From assembly GCA_963746885.1 (NCBI GenBank), contig CAVVDM010000013.1:434001-498000 (forward strand): 64,000 nucleotides of DNA. The letters run 5' to 3'. Source of the stretch: DATARH01 sp963746885 (GTDB taxonomy: Bacteria; Pseudomonadota; Alphaproteobacteria; ATCC43930; CGMCC-115725). This document shows, piece after piece, positions 1-8,601 of the stretch; positions within the stretch are counted from its first letter, which is position 1, and each line of letters opens with the position of its first letter. Both the position numbers and the translations under genes were made by a program. The notes under the pieces were generated by a model, which was not told the origin of the DNA, did no database searches, and was given only the letters and a program-made list of their open reading frames with translations.

Positions 1-1450
1 AAGGTGCGAAGCGGCGGCGCTCGCACTGCAACGACACGCGCGCCTCGTGGCCGAGGATGCGGATCGCACGGATGAGCCCCGTGCCGCCGCGGTGATGCCC
101 TGGCCCGGCCGAGCCCTCGCGCATTTCGTAGCGCTCGACGCGCAGCGGATAGGTGATCTCCAGCGCCTCGACGGGCGTGTTCATCGTATTGGTCATGTTG
201 CACTGGATGCCGTCGTCGCCCGGCCCCATCGGCCGCCCGCCCTGCCCGCCCCCGATCGTCTCGTAATAGCTGTAAGGCCGCCCGCCCGGCGTGCTGGTGG
301 CTCGCGGGTCATGACCGCCGATCACGATCGAATTCATCGTGCCCTGGCTCGCTGCGGGCACCCGCTCGGGGGCGAACTGCGCGGCGACCTTGAGCACCGT
401 GTCGGCGACCCGCTGCGTCGTCTCGGTATTGCCGGCGCATACCGCCGCCGGCAGCCGCGCGGCGAGGAACGAGCCTTCCGGGATCTTCAGTTCGACGCTG
501 CGGAAGGTGCCGGCATTCACCGGGATTTCCGGGTCGGTCAGGATCTTGATCGCGAAGAAGCTGGCCGAATAGGTCATCGGCGCCACCGCGTTGATATTGC
601 CCGGGCGCTGCGCCGAGGAGCCGGCGAAATCGAGCACGAGCCTGTCGGGCGACACGGTCATCGCCAGCGCGACCCGTACAGGCTCGTCGCTGCTGCCGTC
701 GTCGTCGAGGAAATCCTCGCCATGATAGGTGCCGCTCGGCAATTCGGCGAGACGGCGGCGCATCCGGCGCTCGGCATAATCGAGGATCGCGGCAAAGCCG
801 GCGGTGACAAGGTCGGCGCCGTAGCGATGGACCAGCTCGACGAGGCGCTGATCGCCGATCCGCAGCGCGGCAAGCTGCGCGTTGAGGTCGCCGCGGCGCT
901 CCTGCGGGGTGCGCACATTGGCGAGGATCAGCCGCAGCACGTCCTCCTGCAAACGGCCGGCGCGGTAGAGCTTTACCGCCGGGATGACCAGCCCCTCCTG
1001 GTAGATTTCGCGGCTTTTGCCCGGCATCGAGCCCGGCTCCATGCCGCCGACATCGGCATGGTGCGCCCGCGTCGCGACGTAGCCGATGTGGCGGGTGACG
1101 GCGTAGACCGGCGCGACGATCGTGATGTCCGGCAGGTGCGAGCCGCCCGTGAACGGGTCGTTGACGATGACGACATCGCCCTCCTCGACCGTGCCCACCG
1201 CGTCGACCGTCGCCCTGACCGCGCGCAGCATCGAGCCGAGATGCACCGGCACGTGCTCGGCCTGCGCAACGAGCTGCGCGCTTTCGTCGAAGATCGCGCA
1301 GGAGGCGTCCATCCGCTCCTTGATGTTGGGCGAGAACGCGGTGCGCTTCAGCACCGCCCCCATCTCGTCGGCGATCGATTCGAGCGCGTTGCGCAACACT
1401 TCGAGCGTCACCGGGTCGATCGCGTCGTTGCGCAGCGGCACATCGCTCAT
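1..1450 (-). CDS. hyuB: Hydantoinase B / oxoprolinase beta-type subunit, 3' end cut by window edge
   Basis: Translated from the ATG at 1450, the frame stays open to base 1 (483 residues visible). It is therefore 3'-truncated by the window, not broken. The family pattern is clear: an early NPFTGGSHLPD segment, then NTMNTPVE, and GGGQGGRPMGPGDDG near the visible end. HyuB-type subunits pair with HyuA to hydrolyse hydantoins or 5-oxoproline with ATP, or act in ketone carboxylases; substrate cannot be read from sequence. The start overlaps the hyuA stop by one base (TGATG), implying translational coupling. Confidence 0.9.
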   Translation of the reverse strand, partial: MSDVPLRNDAIDPVTLEVLRNALESIADEMGAVLKRTAFSPNIKERMDASCAIFDESAQLVAQAEHVPVHLGSMLRAVRATVDAVGTVEEGDVVIVNDPFTGGSHLPDITIVAPVYAVTRHIGYVATRAHHADVGGMEPGSMPGKSREIYQEGLVIPAVKLYRAGRLQEDVLRLILANVRTPQERRGDLNAQLAALRIGDQRLVELVHRYGADLVTAGFAAILDYAERRMRRRLAELPSGTYHGEDFLDDDGSSDEPVRVALAMTVSPDRLVLDFAGSSAQRPGNINAVAPMTYSASFFAIKILTDPEIPVNAGTFRSVELKIPEGSFLAARLPAAVCAGNTETTQRVADTVLKVAAQFAPERVPAASQGTMNSIVIGGHDPRATSTPGGRPYSYYETIGGGQGGRPMGPGDDGIQCNMTNTMNTPVEALEITYPLRVERYEMREGSAGPGHHRGGTGLIRAIRILGHEARVSLQCERRRFAP

Positions 1451-3540
1451 CAACCGACCTCCACGACAAGGCTGCCCAGCGCATCGACGCGGGCAGTGTC
1501 GCCGGGATAGAGCACGGTCGTCGCCGAGACTTCCTCGACGATCGCCGGCCCGGCGATCTGGTTGCCGGCGAGCAGCAGCTCGCGCTGCCAGACCGGACAC
1601 TGCACCCATTCGCCGCCGCCCAGTTCGGGCGTCTCGAAAAACGCCCGGCGCATGCCGCGCTGCGCCTCGCCCGGCGGCTCACGCCCGCCCTGGGGCGGAC
1701 GCGGCAGTTCGGGCGTGTCGATCAGGCCGGTCGCGGTCACCGCAAAGCTGACGACCTCGACCGGCGCAGTCGGGTCGGCGTGGCCGAAGCGGCGCTCGTG
1801 CTCGACATGGAACGCGTTGGCCAGCCCGGCCCACTGCGGCTCGCTCAGCCCGGCGAGCGGCATCGGCAATTCGTAGGACTGACCGACATAGCGCATATCG
1901 ACCCGCATCTCGACGCGCTGGCGCTCCGGCGGCATCTGGTCGGCGGCGAGAAGGCGGCGCGCCTCGGCCAGCATCGGCGCAAACACGGCGCGCGCGTCGG
2001 CGGCCGACATGTCGCGGTGCGCCGCGAGCCAGGTCTGCACCAGGTCGTGCCGCAGATCGGCGATCAGCATCCCGAGCGCGCACAATATGCCCGGGGTCGG
2101 CGGCACCAGGAGGCGTGGGATCGCCAGCTCGCGCGCCAGCGGCGAGCCGTGCATCGGCCCGGCGCCGCCGAACGGCACCAATGTCAGGCGGCGCGGATCG
2201 TGGCCGCGCTCGACCGAGACGACGCGGATGCCGCGCGCCATCGTCGCGTTGGCGACGCGCAGAATGCCCGACGCGGCGGCCACAATGTCGATGCCGAGCG
2301 GATGCGCGATACGGTCGGCGATGGCCCGGGAAGCAGCCTCGGTGTCGAGCGTCAATTCGCCGCCAAGCCGCGTGTCGCCTCCCAGCCGGCCAAGCACGAG
2401 GTTGGCGTCGGTGACGGTCGGCTCGCTGCCGCCGCGGCCGTAGCAGGCCGGTCCCGGCACCGCCTCGGCGCTGCGCGGCCCGACGCGCAAGGCGCCGCCC
2501 TCGTCGATCCAGGCGATCGAGCCGCCGCCGGCGCCGATCGCGTTGATGTCGATGACCGGGATGCGGATCGGCGTGCCGGCGAGCCCGGCCTCGCGGGTGA
2601 CCTGCGGGCTGCCGTCGAGCACCAGGCTGATGTCGGTGCTGGTGCCGCCCATATCCATCGTGATGATGTCGGCAAAGCCCGACAGGCGCGCGACGTGGGC
2701 GCTGGCGACGACCCCGCCGGCTGGCCCCGACAGCACGGTATGCACCGGCTTGGCGCGCGCGCTCGCCACCGTCATCAAGCCGCCCGAGGCTTCCATGACC
2801 ATGACCGGCACATCGGCCCCGAGGCCGAGCCCGCGGACGGGATCGGCGAGCAATTCGGTCAGCGAGGCGAGATAGCGGTCCATCACCGGCAGCAGGTAGG
2901 CGTTGAGCACGACGGTGCTCGCCCGCTCATATTCGCGGAACTCGGCGAGGATGTCGGTCGAGGCGCACACCGCAATGCCGGGCAATGCGGCGGCGAGGAT
3001 CGCCTTGGCGCGGCGCTCGTGCTCGGGGTTGGCGTAGGCGTGCAGCAGGCAGATCGCAACGGCTTCGACCCGGTCGGCGCGCAGCCGCTCGGCGATCTCG
3101 CGCAAGCCGGCCTCGTCGAGCGGCGTCACCTCCTGCCCGGCCGGGTCGAGCCGGCCGCGCACGGTGTGGCAATCCGCGCGCGCGACCAGTGGCAGCGGCC
3201 GGGTCTGGCGGATGTCGTAGAGGCTGGGCCGGTTCTGCCGGCCGATCAGCAACAGGTCGCGGAAGCCTTCGTTGGTAACAAATGCGCTATGCCCGCCGCT
3301 GCGCTGGAGCAGCGAATTCGTCGCCGTCGTCATGCCATGGCCGACATAGCCGACATCGGCGCCGCTCCTCCCCTGCAGCGCCAAGGCTCGCTTGAGCCCC
3401 TCCACCGTGCCGCGCGCGCGGTCGTCCGGCGTCGTCGGCACCTTGGCGACGGTCACCGTCTTCGCCGTCTCGTCATAGGCGAGGTTGTCGGTAAAGGTGC
3501 CTCCGACATCGGAGGCGACGCGCAGTCGGGCAACGGTCAT
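1450..3540 (-). CDS. hyuA: Hydantoinase A / oxoprolinase alpha-type subunit
   Basis: A 696-residue protein, full length for the family. It opens with the actin-like ATPase phosphate loop DVGGTFTD (residues ~10-17) and has a second nucleotide-binding segment DMGGTSTDISLV near residue 290 and a GPAGGVV motif at ~265. With HyuB it should form an ATP-dependent cytoplasmic amidohydrolase (hydantoin, 5-oxoproline) or a related carboxylase. It is transcribed away from the FAD oxidoreductase at 3627, with 86 bases between them that could hold divergent promoters. Substrate is unresolved; the family assignment is secure. Confidence 0.93.
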   Translation of the reverse strand: MTVARLRVASDVGGTFTDNLAYDETAKTVTVAKVPTTPDDRARGTVEGLKRALALQGRSGADVGYVGHGMTTATNSLLQRSGGHSAFVTNEGFRDLLLIGRQNRPSLYDIRQTRPLPLVARADCHTVRGRLDPAGQEVTPLDEAGLREIAERLRADRVEAVAICLLHAYANPEHERRAKAILAAALPGIAVCASTDILAEFREYERASTVVLNAYLLPVMDRYLASLTELLADPVRGLGLGADVPVMVMEASGGLMTVASARAKPVHTVLSGPAGGVVASAHVARLSGFADIITMDMGGTSTDISLVLDGSPQVTREAGLAGTPIRIPVIDINAIGAGGGSIAWIDEGGALRVGPRSAEAVPGPACYGRGGSEPTVTDANLVLGRLGGDTRLGGELTLDTEAASRAIADRIAHPLGIDIVAAASGILRVANATMARGIRVVSVERGHDPRRLTLVPFGGAGPMHGSPLARELAIPRLLVPPTPGILCALGMLIADLRHDLVQTWLAAHRDMSAADARAVFAPMLAEARRLLAADQMPPERQRVEMRVDMRYVGQSYELPMPLAGLSEPQWAGLANAFHVEHERRFGHADPTAPVEVVSFAVTATGLIDTPELPRPPQGGREPPGEAQRGMRRAFFETPELGGGEWVQCPVWQRELLLAGNQIAGPAIVEEVSATTVLYPGDTARVDALGSLVVEVG

Positions 3541-3626
3541 CGGCGCAGAACAGCGGGAAACCGCAGCCGACGCAAGAGCCGGGGTGCTAGGATTGCCACC
3601 GAGACTGCAATGTCGTGGAGCGAAGC

Positions 3627-4958
3627 ATGGCGCCGCGCGTCGATCCGGTCGCGTCCGACGATACCCCGCCCACCCGCGCCGATGTCGTTATCATCGGCGG
3701 CGGCATCATCGGCACCAGCGCGGCGCTGTTCCTGGCGCAGCGCGGCGTCTCGGTGGCGTTGTGCGAGAAGGGCCACATCGCGGGCGAGCAATCGAGCCGC
3801 AACTGGGGCTGGTGCCGCAAGATGGTGCGCGACCCGCGCGAGATCCCGCTGGTCATCGAAAGCCTGCGGCTGTGGGAGCATATGAACGAGACGGTCGAGG
3901 CCGAGACCGGGTTCCGCACCTGCGGCGTCATGTATCTGAGCAACACCGCCGAGGAGTTGGCGCGGCTCGAATCCTGGCTCGACTACGCGCGCGAATACCA
4001 GCTCGACACCCGTGTCATCGCCGGCGCCGAAATTGCCCGGCTGCTGCCTGGCTCGCAGAAGCGCTGGGCCGGCGCGCTGTATACGCCGAGCGACGGCAAG
4101 GCCGAGCCGCAGATGGCGGCACCGGCGATCGCCGCCGCGGCGCGCCGCCACGGCGCGACAATCCTCACCGGCTGCGCGGCGCGCGGCATCGAGACGGCGG
4201 CCGGGCGGGTCGCCGCCGTCGTGACCGAGAAGGGCCGCATTGCCTGTGAGGCTGCGGTGCTGGCGGGCGGCGCCTGGTCGCGCCTGTTCTGCGGCAATCT
4301 CGGCGTCGATCTGCCGCAATTGAAGGTGCTGGGCTCGGTGATGCGCACCGCGCCGCTTTCCGGCGGCCCGGAAATCTCCGCCTCGGGCGGGCTGTTCGGA
4401 TACCGTAAGCGGATGGACGGCGGCTACACCGTCGCGACCCTCGGGGTGCGCACGATCGACCTCGTGCCCGACAGCTTTCGGCTTTTGCCGCAATACCTGC
4501 CGAGCGCGCGGCTGCACTGGCAGAAGCTGCGCTTTCGGGTCGGCCGGCGCTTCGCCGAGGAATGGCGCACCCAGCGGCGCTGGGCGCTTGATGGACCGTC
4601 GCCGTTCGAAGCAGTGCGCGTGCTCGATCCGGCCGCCGACCCGTATGTCCTGGAGCGCGCCCGCACCAGCATCGCCGAAGCGTTTCCGGCGTTTCGCGAG
4701 GTCGCGGTGGCGCAGAGCTGGGGCGGCATGATCGACGTGATGCCCGACGCGATCCCGGTCATCTCGGCAGTCGACCGGGTGCCGGGCTTTTTCATCGCGA
4801 CCGGGTTTTCCGGCCACGGCTTCGGGATCGGCCCGGGCGCCGGCCGGCTGGTGGCCGACATGGTGGGCGGCGGACCGACGATCGTCGATCCGGCGCCGTT
4901 CCGGCTGTCGCGCTTTACCGACGGCTCAAACCCGCGGCCGCACCCGCTGGCCAGCTGA
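3627..4958 (+). CDS. FAD-dependent oxidoreductase, DadA/GlpD-like
   Basis: 443 residues. The N-terminal Rossmann motif VVIIGGGIIGTSAALFL binds FAD, and the C-terminal GFSGHGFGIGPGAGRLVADM segment is the usual second FAD contact of the glycine/D-amino-acid oxidase superfamily. A GTG at 3615 is in frame, but the ATG at 3627 has GGAG at 3617-3620 six bases upstream, so I start there. No signal peptide. Likely oxidises a secondary amine or amino acid. Being divergent from hyuAB it may act on a product of that pathway; this is inference from position only. Confidence 0.88.
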   Translation: MAPRVDPVASDDTPPTRADVVIIGGGIIGTSAALFLAQRGVSVALCEKGHIAGEQSSRNWGWCRKMVRDPREIPLVIESLRLWEHMNETVEAETGFRTCGVMYLSNTAEELARLESWLDYAREYQLDTRVIAGAEIARLLPGSQKRWAGALYTPSDGKAEPQMAAPAIAAAARRHGATILTGCAARGIETAAGRVAAVVTEKGRIACEAAVLAGGAWSRLFCGNLGVDLPQLKVLGSVMRTAPLSGGPEISASGGLFGYRKRMDGGYTVATLGVRTIDLVPDSFRLLPQYLPSARLHWQKLRFRVGRRFAEEWRTQRRWALDGPSPFEAVRVLDPAADPYVLERARTSIAEAFPAFREVAVAQSWGGMIDVMPDAIPVISAVDRVPGFFIATGFSGHGFGIGPGAGRLVADMVGGGPTIVDPAPFRLSRFTDGSNPRPHPLAS

Positions 4959-4966
4959 CGGGCGCG

Positions 4967-5563
4967 CTAGCTGGCGGCGAGTTTCTGCCGCAGCTGGTTG
5001 AGGAGAGCATTGACGCTGCCGCCGTTGCGCTGAATGACCGAGGCGAACTCGTCGCGCTGCGTCACCTTCATGCTGATGCCGCCGACATAGGCATCGCTGA
5101 TTTTGTAATGCCCGCCGTGTTTGACGAGATACCAGTCGATCTCCACCCGGCTGCCGTTGGGACGGACGATCTCGCTGACGACGATCGTCTCGTCGCCGTT
5201 CGGGCGCGACCCGACGACCCGGAATGGCTCGCCGCCATACTCGCTAAGCTGCGCGCTGTAGGCGCGCACGATGTATTCCTGGTACAGCCGCAGAAACTCC
5301 TGCTGTTCCTGCGGCGAGGCGATGCGCCAATAGCGCCCGAGCACAAACCGGCCGATGCCGGGCACGTCGAAATCGTTATGAAACAATTCGCGGAACCGAG
5401 CCAGCCGCCGGGCCGGCGACACGCTCGGCCCCAACACCTGGATGGCCTGCTCGCCGAGCGCGCCGACGAACGCGCGTGCGTCCTGCGCCGCCGCCTCGCG
5501 CGGCGTCCCGAACAACAGCACGACCAAACCCAGCGCGCCGATCGCAGTGCTACGTCGCATCAT
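4967..5563 (-). CDS. mlaC: MlaC-like periplasmic phospholipid-binding protein (Tgt2/Ttg2D family)
   Basis: 198 residues with a signal peptide (TAIGALGLVVLLFGTPREAAA then QDARAF). The mature part matches the toluene-tolerance/MlaC family: FHNDFDVPGIGRFVLGRYW, then a QEQQEFLRLYQEYIVRAY helix and a Y-V/I-D-WYLVKHGG strand pair. MlaC carries phospholipid between the outer-membrane MlaA complex and the inner-membrane MlaFEDB transporter. Two adjacent ATGs occur; the one at 5563 overlaps the mlaA stop by four bases (ATGA). No mlaFEDB genes lie in this window. Confidence 0.9.
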   Translation of the reverse strand: MMRRSTAIGALGLVVLLFGTPREAAAQDARAFVGALGEQAIQVLGPSVSPARRLARFRELFHNDFDVPGIGRFVLGRYWRIASPQEQQEFLRLYQEYIVRAYSAQLSEYGGEPFRVVGSRPNGDETIVVSEIVRPNGSRVEIDWYLVKHGGHYKISDAYVGGISMKVTQRDEFASVIQRNGGSVNALLNQLRQKLAAS

Positions 5564-6405
5564 TTCGCGGAAACCTCGTGGATAGCGGGTGCGTGTGCCA
5601 AGGAATAGGCAATCGCCGGGTCCGATCCGGCATCGCCGCTTTGCACCGGGGTCGGGTTCGGCAGGTTCGAATGCTCGTGACGGATCTGCGCCGCGCGACG
5701 CTGCCGGTACAGCGAACGGATCGTCGCATAGAAATCGAGCGAGGTCCGTTCGATCGCGGCGAGATTTTCGATGTTTCGCGAACGCACGTCGATGCCCGAG
5801 GTGGCGCCGCGGGCGAGCGCCGCCCACAGCAGGTGGTGCTCGCTGGCGACATAATCGCCCGGGTCGGCGAAGCTGTCGCCGACCTGCCCGATCAGGTCGC
5901 GCGGGTTCGAGGGTCCGAGCACCGGGACCATGACATAGGGACCTTCGGCAAACCCCCAGGTTGCCAGCGTAATGCCGAGATCATTGGCGTGATAGGGGAT
6001 TCCGGCCCGCGTCGCGACGTCGAACATGCCGCCGATCCCGGCCGTCGTGTTGATCGCGAGGCGCCCGAGCGTGCCGGCAGCGAGCCCCAGCTGGCCCTGC
6101 AGCACGTCGTTGGCAAAGATCACCGGCCCGTTCAGATTCTGCAGGAAGTCGTGCAGCGACTGGCGCACCGGCTCGGGCAGCACGGTGCGGTAGGCCTTGG
6201 CTACCGGGAGCAACACCGCATGGTCGACCCCCTGGTTGAACCGAAAGATTGCGCGGTTCGTATCCTCGAACGGGTCATCGAAGCCCTGCTGCGCACTGGC
6301 CGTCTGCGCGGTGCCGTCGGCGCCGGGCACGGTGCATCCGGACACCGCCAAGACCGCGGCAAACAAAAGGTTGGGCAAGATCAGCGGCAAAAGGCGAATG
6401 CGCAT
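5560..6405 (-). CDS. mlaA: MlaA (VacJ) outer-membrane lipoprotein
   Basis: 281 residues from the ATG at 6405, which starts directly before a lipoprotein signal ending VSGC. The MlaA core follows: DPFEDTNRAIFRFNQGVD, then LGRLAINTTAGIGGMFDVA and GPYVMVPVLGPSNPRDLIG. It removes mislocalised phospholipid from the outer leaflet of the outer membrane and hands it to MlaC, whose gene follows with an ATGA overlap. An in-frame ATG at 6474 is rejected because it would bury the lipoprotein signal. About 220 bases separate it from the divergent sahR start. Confidence 0.92.
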   Translation of the reverse strand: MRIRLLPLILPNLLFAAVLAVSGCTVPGADGTAQTASAQQGFDDPFEDTNRAIFRFNQGVDHAVLLPVAKAYRTVLPEPVRQSLHDFLQNLNGPVIFANDVLQGQLGLAAGTLGRLAINTTAGIGGMFDVATRAGIPYHANDLGITLATWGFAEGPYVMVPVLGPSNPRDLIGQVGDSFADPGDYVASEHHLLWAALARGATSGIDVRSRNIENLAAIERTSLDFYATIRSLYRQRRAAQIRHEHSNLPNPTPVQSGDAGSDPAIAYSLAHAPAIHEVSAK

Positions 6406-6563
6406 CAACGAGCCTCGAATTCCTGCCAGCGGTGTCGCGGCGCGATAATGACCAAGAACGCGCGGTTCGGGCAAGCGATCCTTGGCCTGAGCTGCATCGG
6501 ACCGGGTGCATCGATCTTTCCCGGCCGCCCGGCACGAGGGCGGTTGGCGCCGCCCATTGGTTA

Positions 6564-6594
6564 TTGACGATATAAAGATATGTTTATATCTTTA
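6564..6594 (+). promoter_or_regulatory. Candidate sahR-metF-metH promoter with SahR operator
   Basis: A perfect 9-bp inverted repeat, TAAAGATAT (6573-6581) and ATATCTTTA (6586-6594), is separated by four bases. A TTGACG -35-like box lies at 6564-6569, and TATCTT at 6587-6592 is a -10 candidate with 17-bp spacing, so a repressor on the palindrome would cover the promoter. AT-rich palindromes are typical ArsR-family operators. The adjacent gene is a SahR-type regulator, so autoregulation of the methionine-cycle operon is the natural reading. Confidence 0.7.
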
Positions 6595-6627
6595 GACATG
6601 GACACCCCCAGCGAAGCCGGAGCGTCG

Positions 6628-7638
6628 ATGGGCGAGTTGCTCGCCGCCCTGCGCGCCGTCGCAGAACCAACCCGGCTGCGCCTTCTCGTCCTGTGCGCCC
6701 GTGGCGAGCTGACGGTCACCGAGCTGGCACAAATCCTTGGACAAAGCCAGCCGCGGGTATCCCGTCATTTGAAGCTGCTGTGCGAAGCGGGCCTACTCGA
6801 CCGCTTTCGCGAGGGAAGCTGGGTGTTCTATCGCTTGAGCTCGGGTAGCGCAGTGAGTGCGCTGTCGCGGCATCTCGTCGCCGTCTGCGGCGAATCGGAC
6901 GAGACGGTCGTGCTCGATCTGCAGCGGCTCGCCGCGATCAAGCGCCAGCGCGCCGAACTGGCCGCCGCCTATTTCAGCGCGAATGCCGCGCAATGGCACC
7001 TGATCCGCTCGCTCTATGTCGACGAACGTGAGGTCGAGGCGGCGCTGAGCGAGATCGTCGCCGGCGCGGCGCCGCACGACCTGCTCGATATCGGCACCGG
7101 CACCGGGCGCGTCATCGAGATTCTCGGGCCGCGCGTCGAGCATGCCCTTGGCATCGACCAGTCGCGCGAGATGCTCGCGGTCGCCCGGGTCAATCTCGAG
7201 CGCGCCGGGCTCGCTAACAGCATCGTGCGGCTCGGCGACATGTACCAGCTGCCGCTTGCCGACGCCTCGTTCGACGCGGTGGTGATCCATCAGGTGCTGC
7301 ATTACGCCGACCATCCGGAGATGGCGATTGCCGAAGCGGCGCGGGTGTTGCGCCCGAACGGGGTTCTGGTGGTGGTCGATTTCGCGCCGCACGCGCTCGA
7401 ATACCTGCGCGACGAGCATGCCCATCGCCGGCTCGGCTTTGCCGATATCGACGTCGACGCGTGGTGCCGCCGTGCCGGGCTCGAACCCGCCCCGCCCCGG
7501 CGCCTGCCGGGCGACCCGCTGACCGTCGTGGTCTGGTCGGCTCATCGCAAGCCGGTCGCCCGCCCGAACATGTTGCCCACCCCCCAGCCAGGCGCGGCGT
7601 CTGCGCCGCCTCTTGCCGAACGAGTGCTCCAGGGATGA
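6628..7638 (+). CDS. sahR: SahR-type ArsR-family regulator fused to a SAM-methyltransferase-like domain
   Basis: 336 residues. The N-terminal ArsR winged helix (AEPTRLRLLVLC, then SQPRVSRHLKLLCEAGLL) is followed by a class I methyltransferase fold with motif I DIGTGTGRV and a VLRPNGVLVVVDF strand. SahR proteins use the methyltransferase domain to sense S-adenosylhomocysteine and repress methionine-cycle genes; here it directly precedes metF and metH. In-frame ATGs exist at 6580 (inside the palindrome) and 6598, but 6628 has GGAG at 6619-6622 and lies downstream of the predicted promoter. The stop overlaps metF by four bases (ATGA). Confidence 0.85.
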   Translation: MGELLAALRAVAEPTRLRLLVLCARGELTVTELAQILGQSQPRVSRHLKLLCEAGLLDRFREGSWVFYRLSSGSAVSALSRHLVAVCGESDETVVLDLQRLAAIKRQRAELAAAYFSANAAQWHLIRSLYVDEREVEAALSEIVAGAAPHDLLDIGTGTGRVIEILGPRVEHALGIDQSREMLAVARVNLERAGLANSIVRLGDMYQLPLADASFDAVVIHQVLHYADHPEMAIAEAARVLRPNGVLVVVDFAPHALEYLRDEHAHRRLGFADIDVDAWCRRAGLEPAPPRRLPGDPLTVVVWSAHRKPVARPNMLPTPQPGAASAPPLAERVLQG

Positions 7639-8595
7639 ACCATCTGCCTGCCACGCCTCCGGGACCGATGCCGCGGGGTCTGCTCGGCGCCGACCCGGTC
7701 AGCGATTTCGACGCTGGCCCGCCGCGCATCTCGTTCGAGTTCTTTCCGCCGAAGACGCCGGAGATGGAGGAGCGGCTGTGGGCCGCGATCAAGCGGCTTG
7801 AGCCATTGCGGCCGCGCTTCGTCTCGGTCACCTATGGCGCCGGCGGCTCGACCCGCGAGCGCACGCACGCGACGGTGCGGCGCATCCGTCACGAGACCGC
7901 GCTCGAACCGGCCGCGCACCTCACCTGCGTCGCCGCGACGCGCGAGCGAGATCGACACCGTCGCGCGCGACTATTGGGACGCCGGCGTCCGCCACATCGT
8001 CGCGTTGCGCGGCGATCCGCCCAATGGACCCATCGGCGGCGGCGGCAGCTACGCGCCGCATCCGGGCGGCTATGCCTACGCCGCCGACCTCGTCGCCGGG
8101 TTGAAGCGGGTTGCCGATTTCGAAATCAGCGTCGCCGCCTATGCCGAGACCCACCCCGCCGCACGCAGCCCCGGGCAGGATCTCGATAACCTGAAGCGAA
8201 AGCTCGATGCCGGCGCCAGCCGCGCAATCAGCCAATTTTTTTTCGATCCTGAAACGTTCCTGCGCTTTCGCGACCGCACCGCCGCCGCCGGCATCGCGGT
8301 GCCGATCGTGCCGGGCATCCTGCCGGTGACGAATTTCGCCCAGCTGAAGCGCATGGCGGCGGCCTGCGGCGCCTCGATCCCGGCCTGGATGGGAGCGCAT
8401 TTCGACGGGCTCGACGACGATCCCGACACGCGCCGCCTGGTTGCCGCCTCGCTCGCCGCCGAGCAGTGCCGCCGCCTGCAGGCGAACGGTGTCCACGAGT
8501 TTCATTTCTATACGCTCAACCGCGCCGACCTGCTCGTCGCGATCTGTCACCTGCTGGGCGTGCGCGCGCCCAAGCCCGCCGCAGCGGCAGCGTAA
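7635..8595 (+). CDS. metF: Methylenetetrahydrofolate reductase, one frameshift
   Basis: The N-terminal part (ISFEFFPPKTPEMEE, FVSVTYGAGGSTR, LTCVAATR) reads in one frame from the ATG at 7635. The rest (EIDTVARDYWDAGV, VALRGDPP, ISQFFFDPETFLRF, VPIVPGILPV, EFHFYTLNRADL) reads in the next. The break is at about 7936-7950, and dropping one base gives a continuous 319-residue protein of normal length. MetF reduces 5,10-methylene-THF to 5-methyl-THF with FAD, supplying MetH just downstream. Read as sequence error or a recent mutation, not old decay. Confidence 0.88.
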
Positions 8596-8601
8596 CGCCC
8601 G

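Noticed and set aside
47..1510. Long plus-strand open frame opposite hyuB
   Set aside because: It is an Arg/Asp/His-rich antisense shadow of the GC-rich hyuB frame with no domain; the minus strand gives a recognisable protein.
1780..3885. Plus-strand open frame of ~700 codons opposite hyuA
   Set aside because: Antisense shadow of hyuA running into the FAD oxidoreductase; no motifs.
5660..5680. GGTTCGAA string resembling a tRNA T-loop
   Set aside because: It lies inside mlaA coding sequence and no acceptor, D or anticodon stems can be drawn around it.
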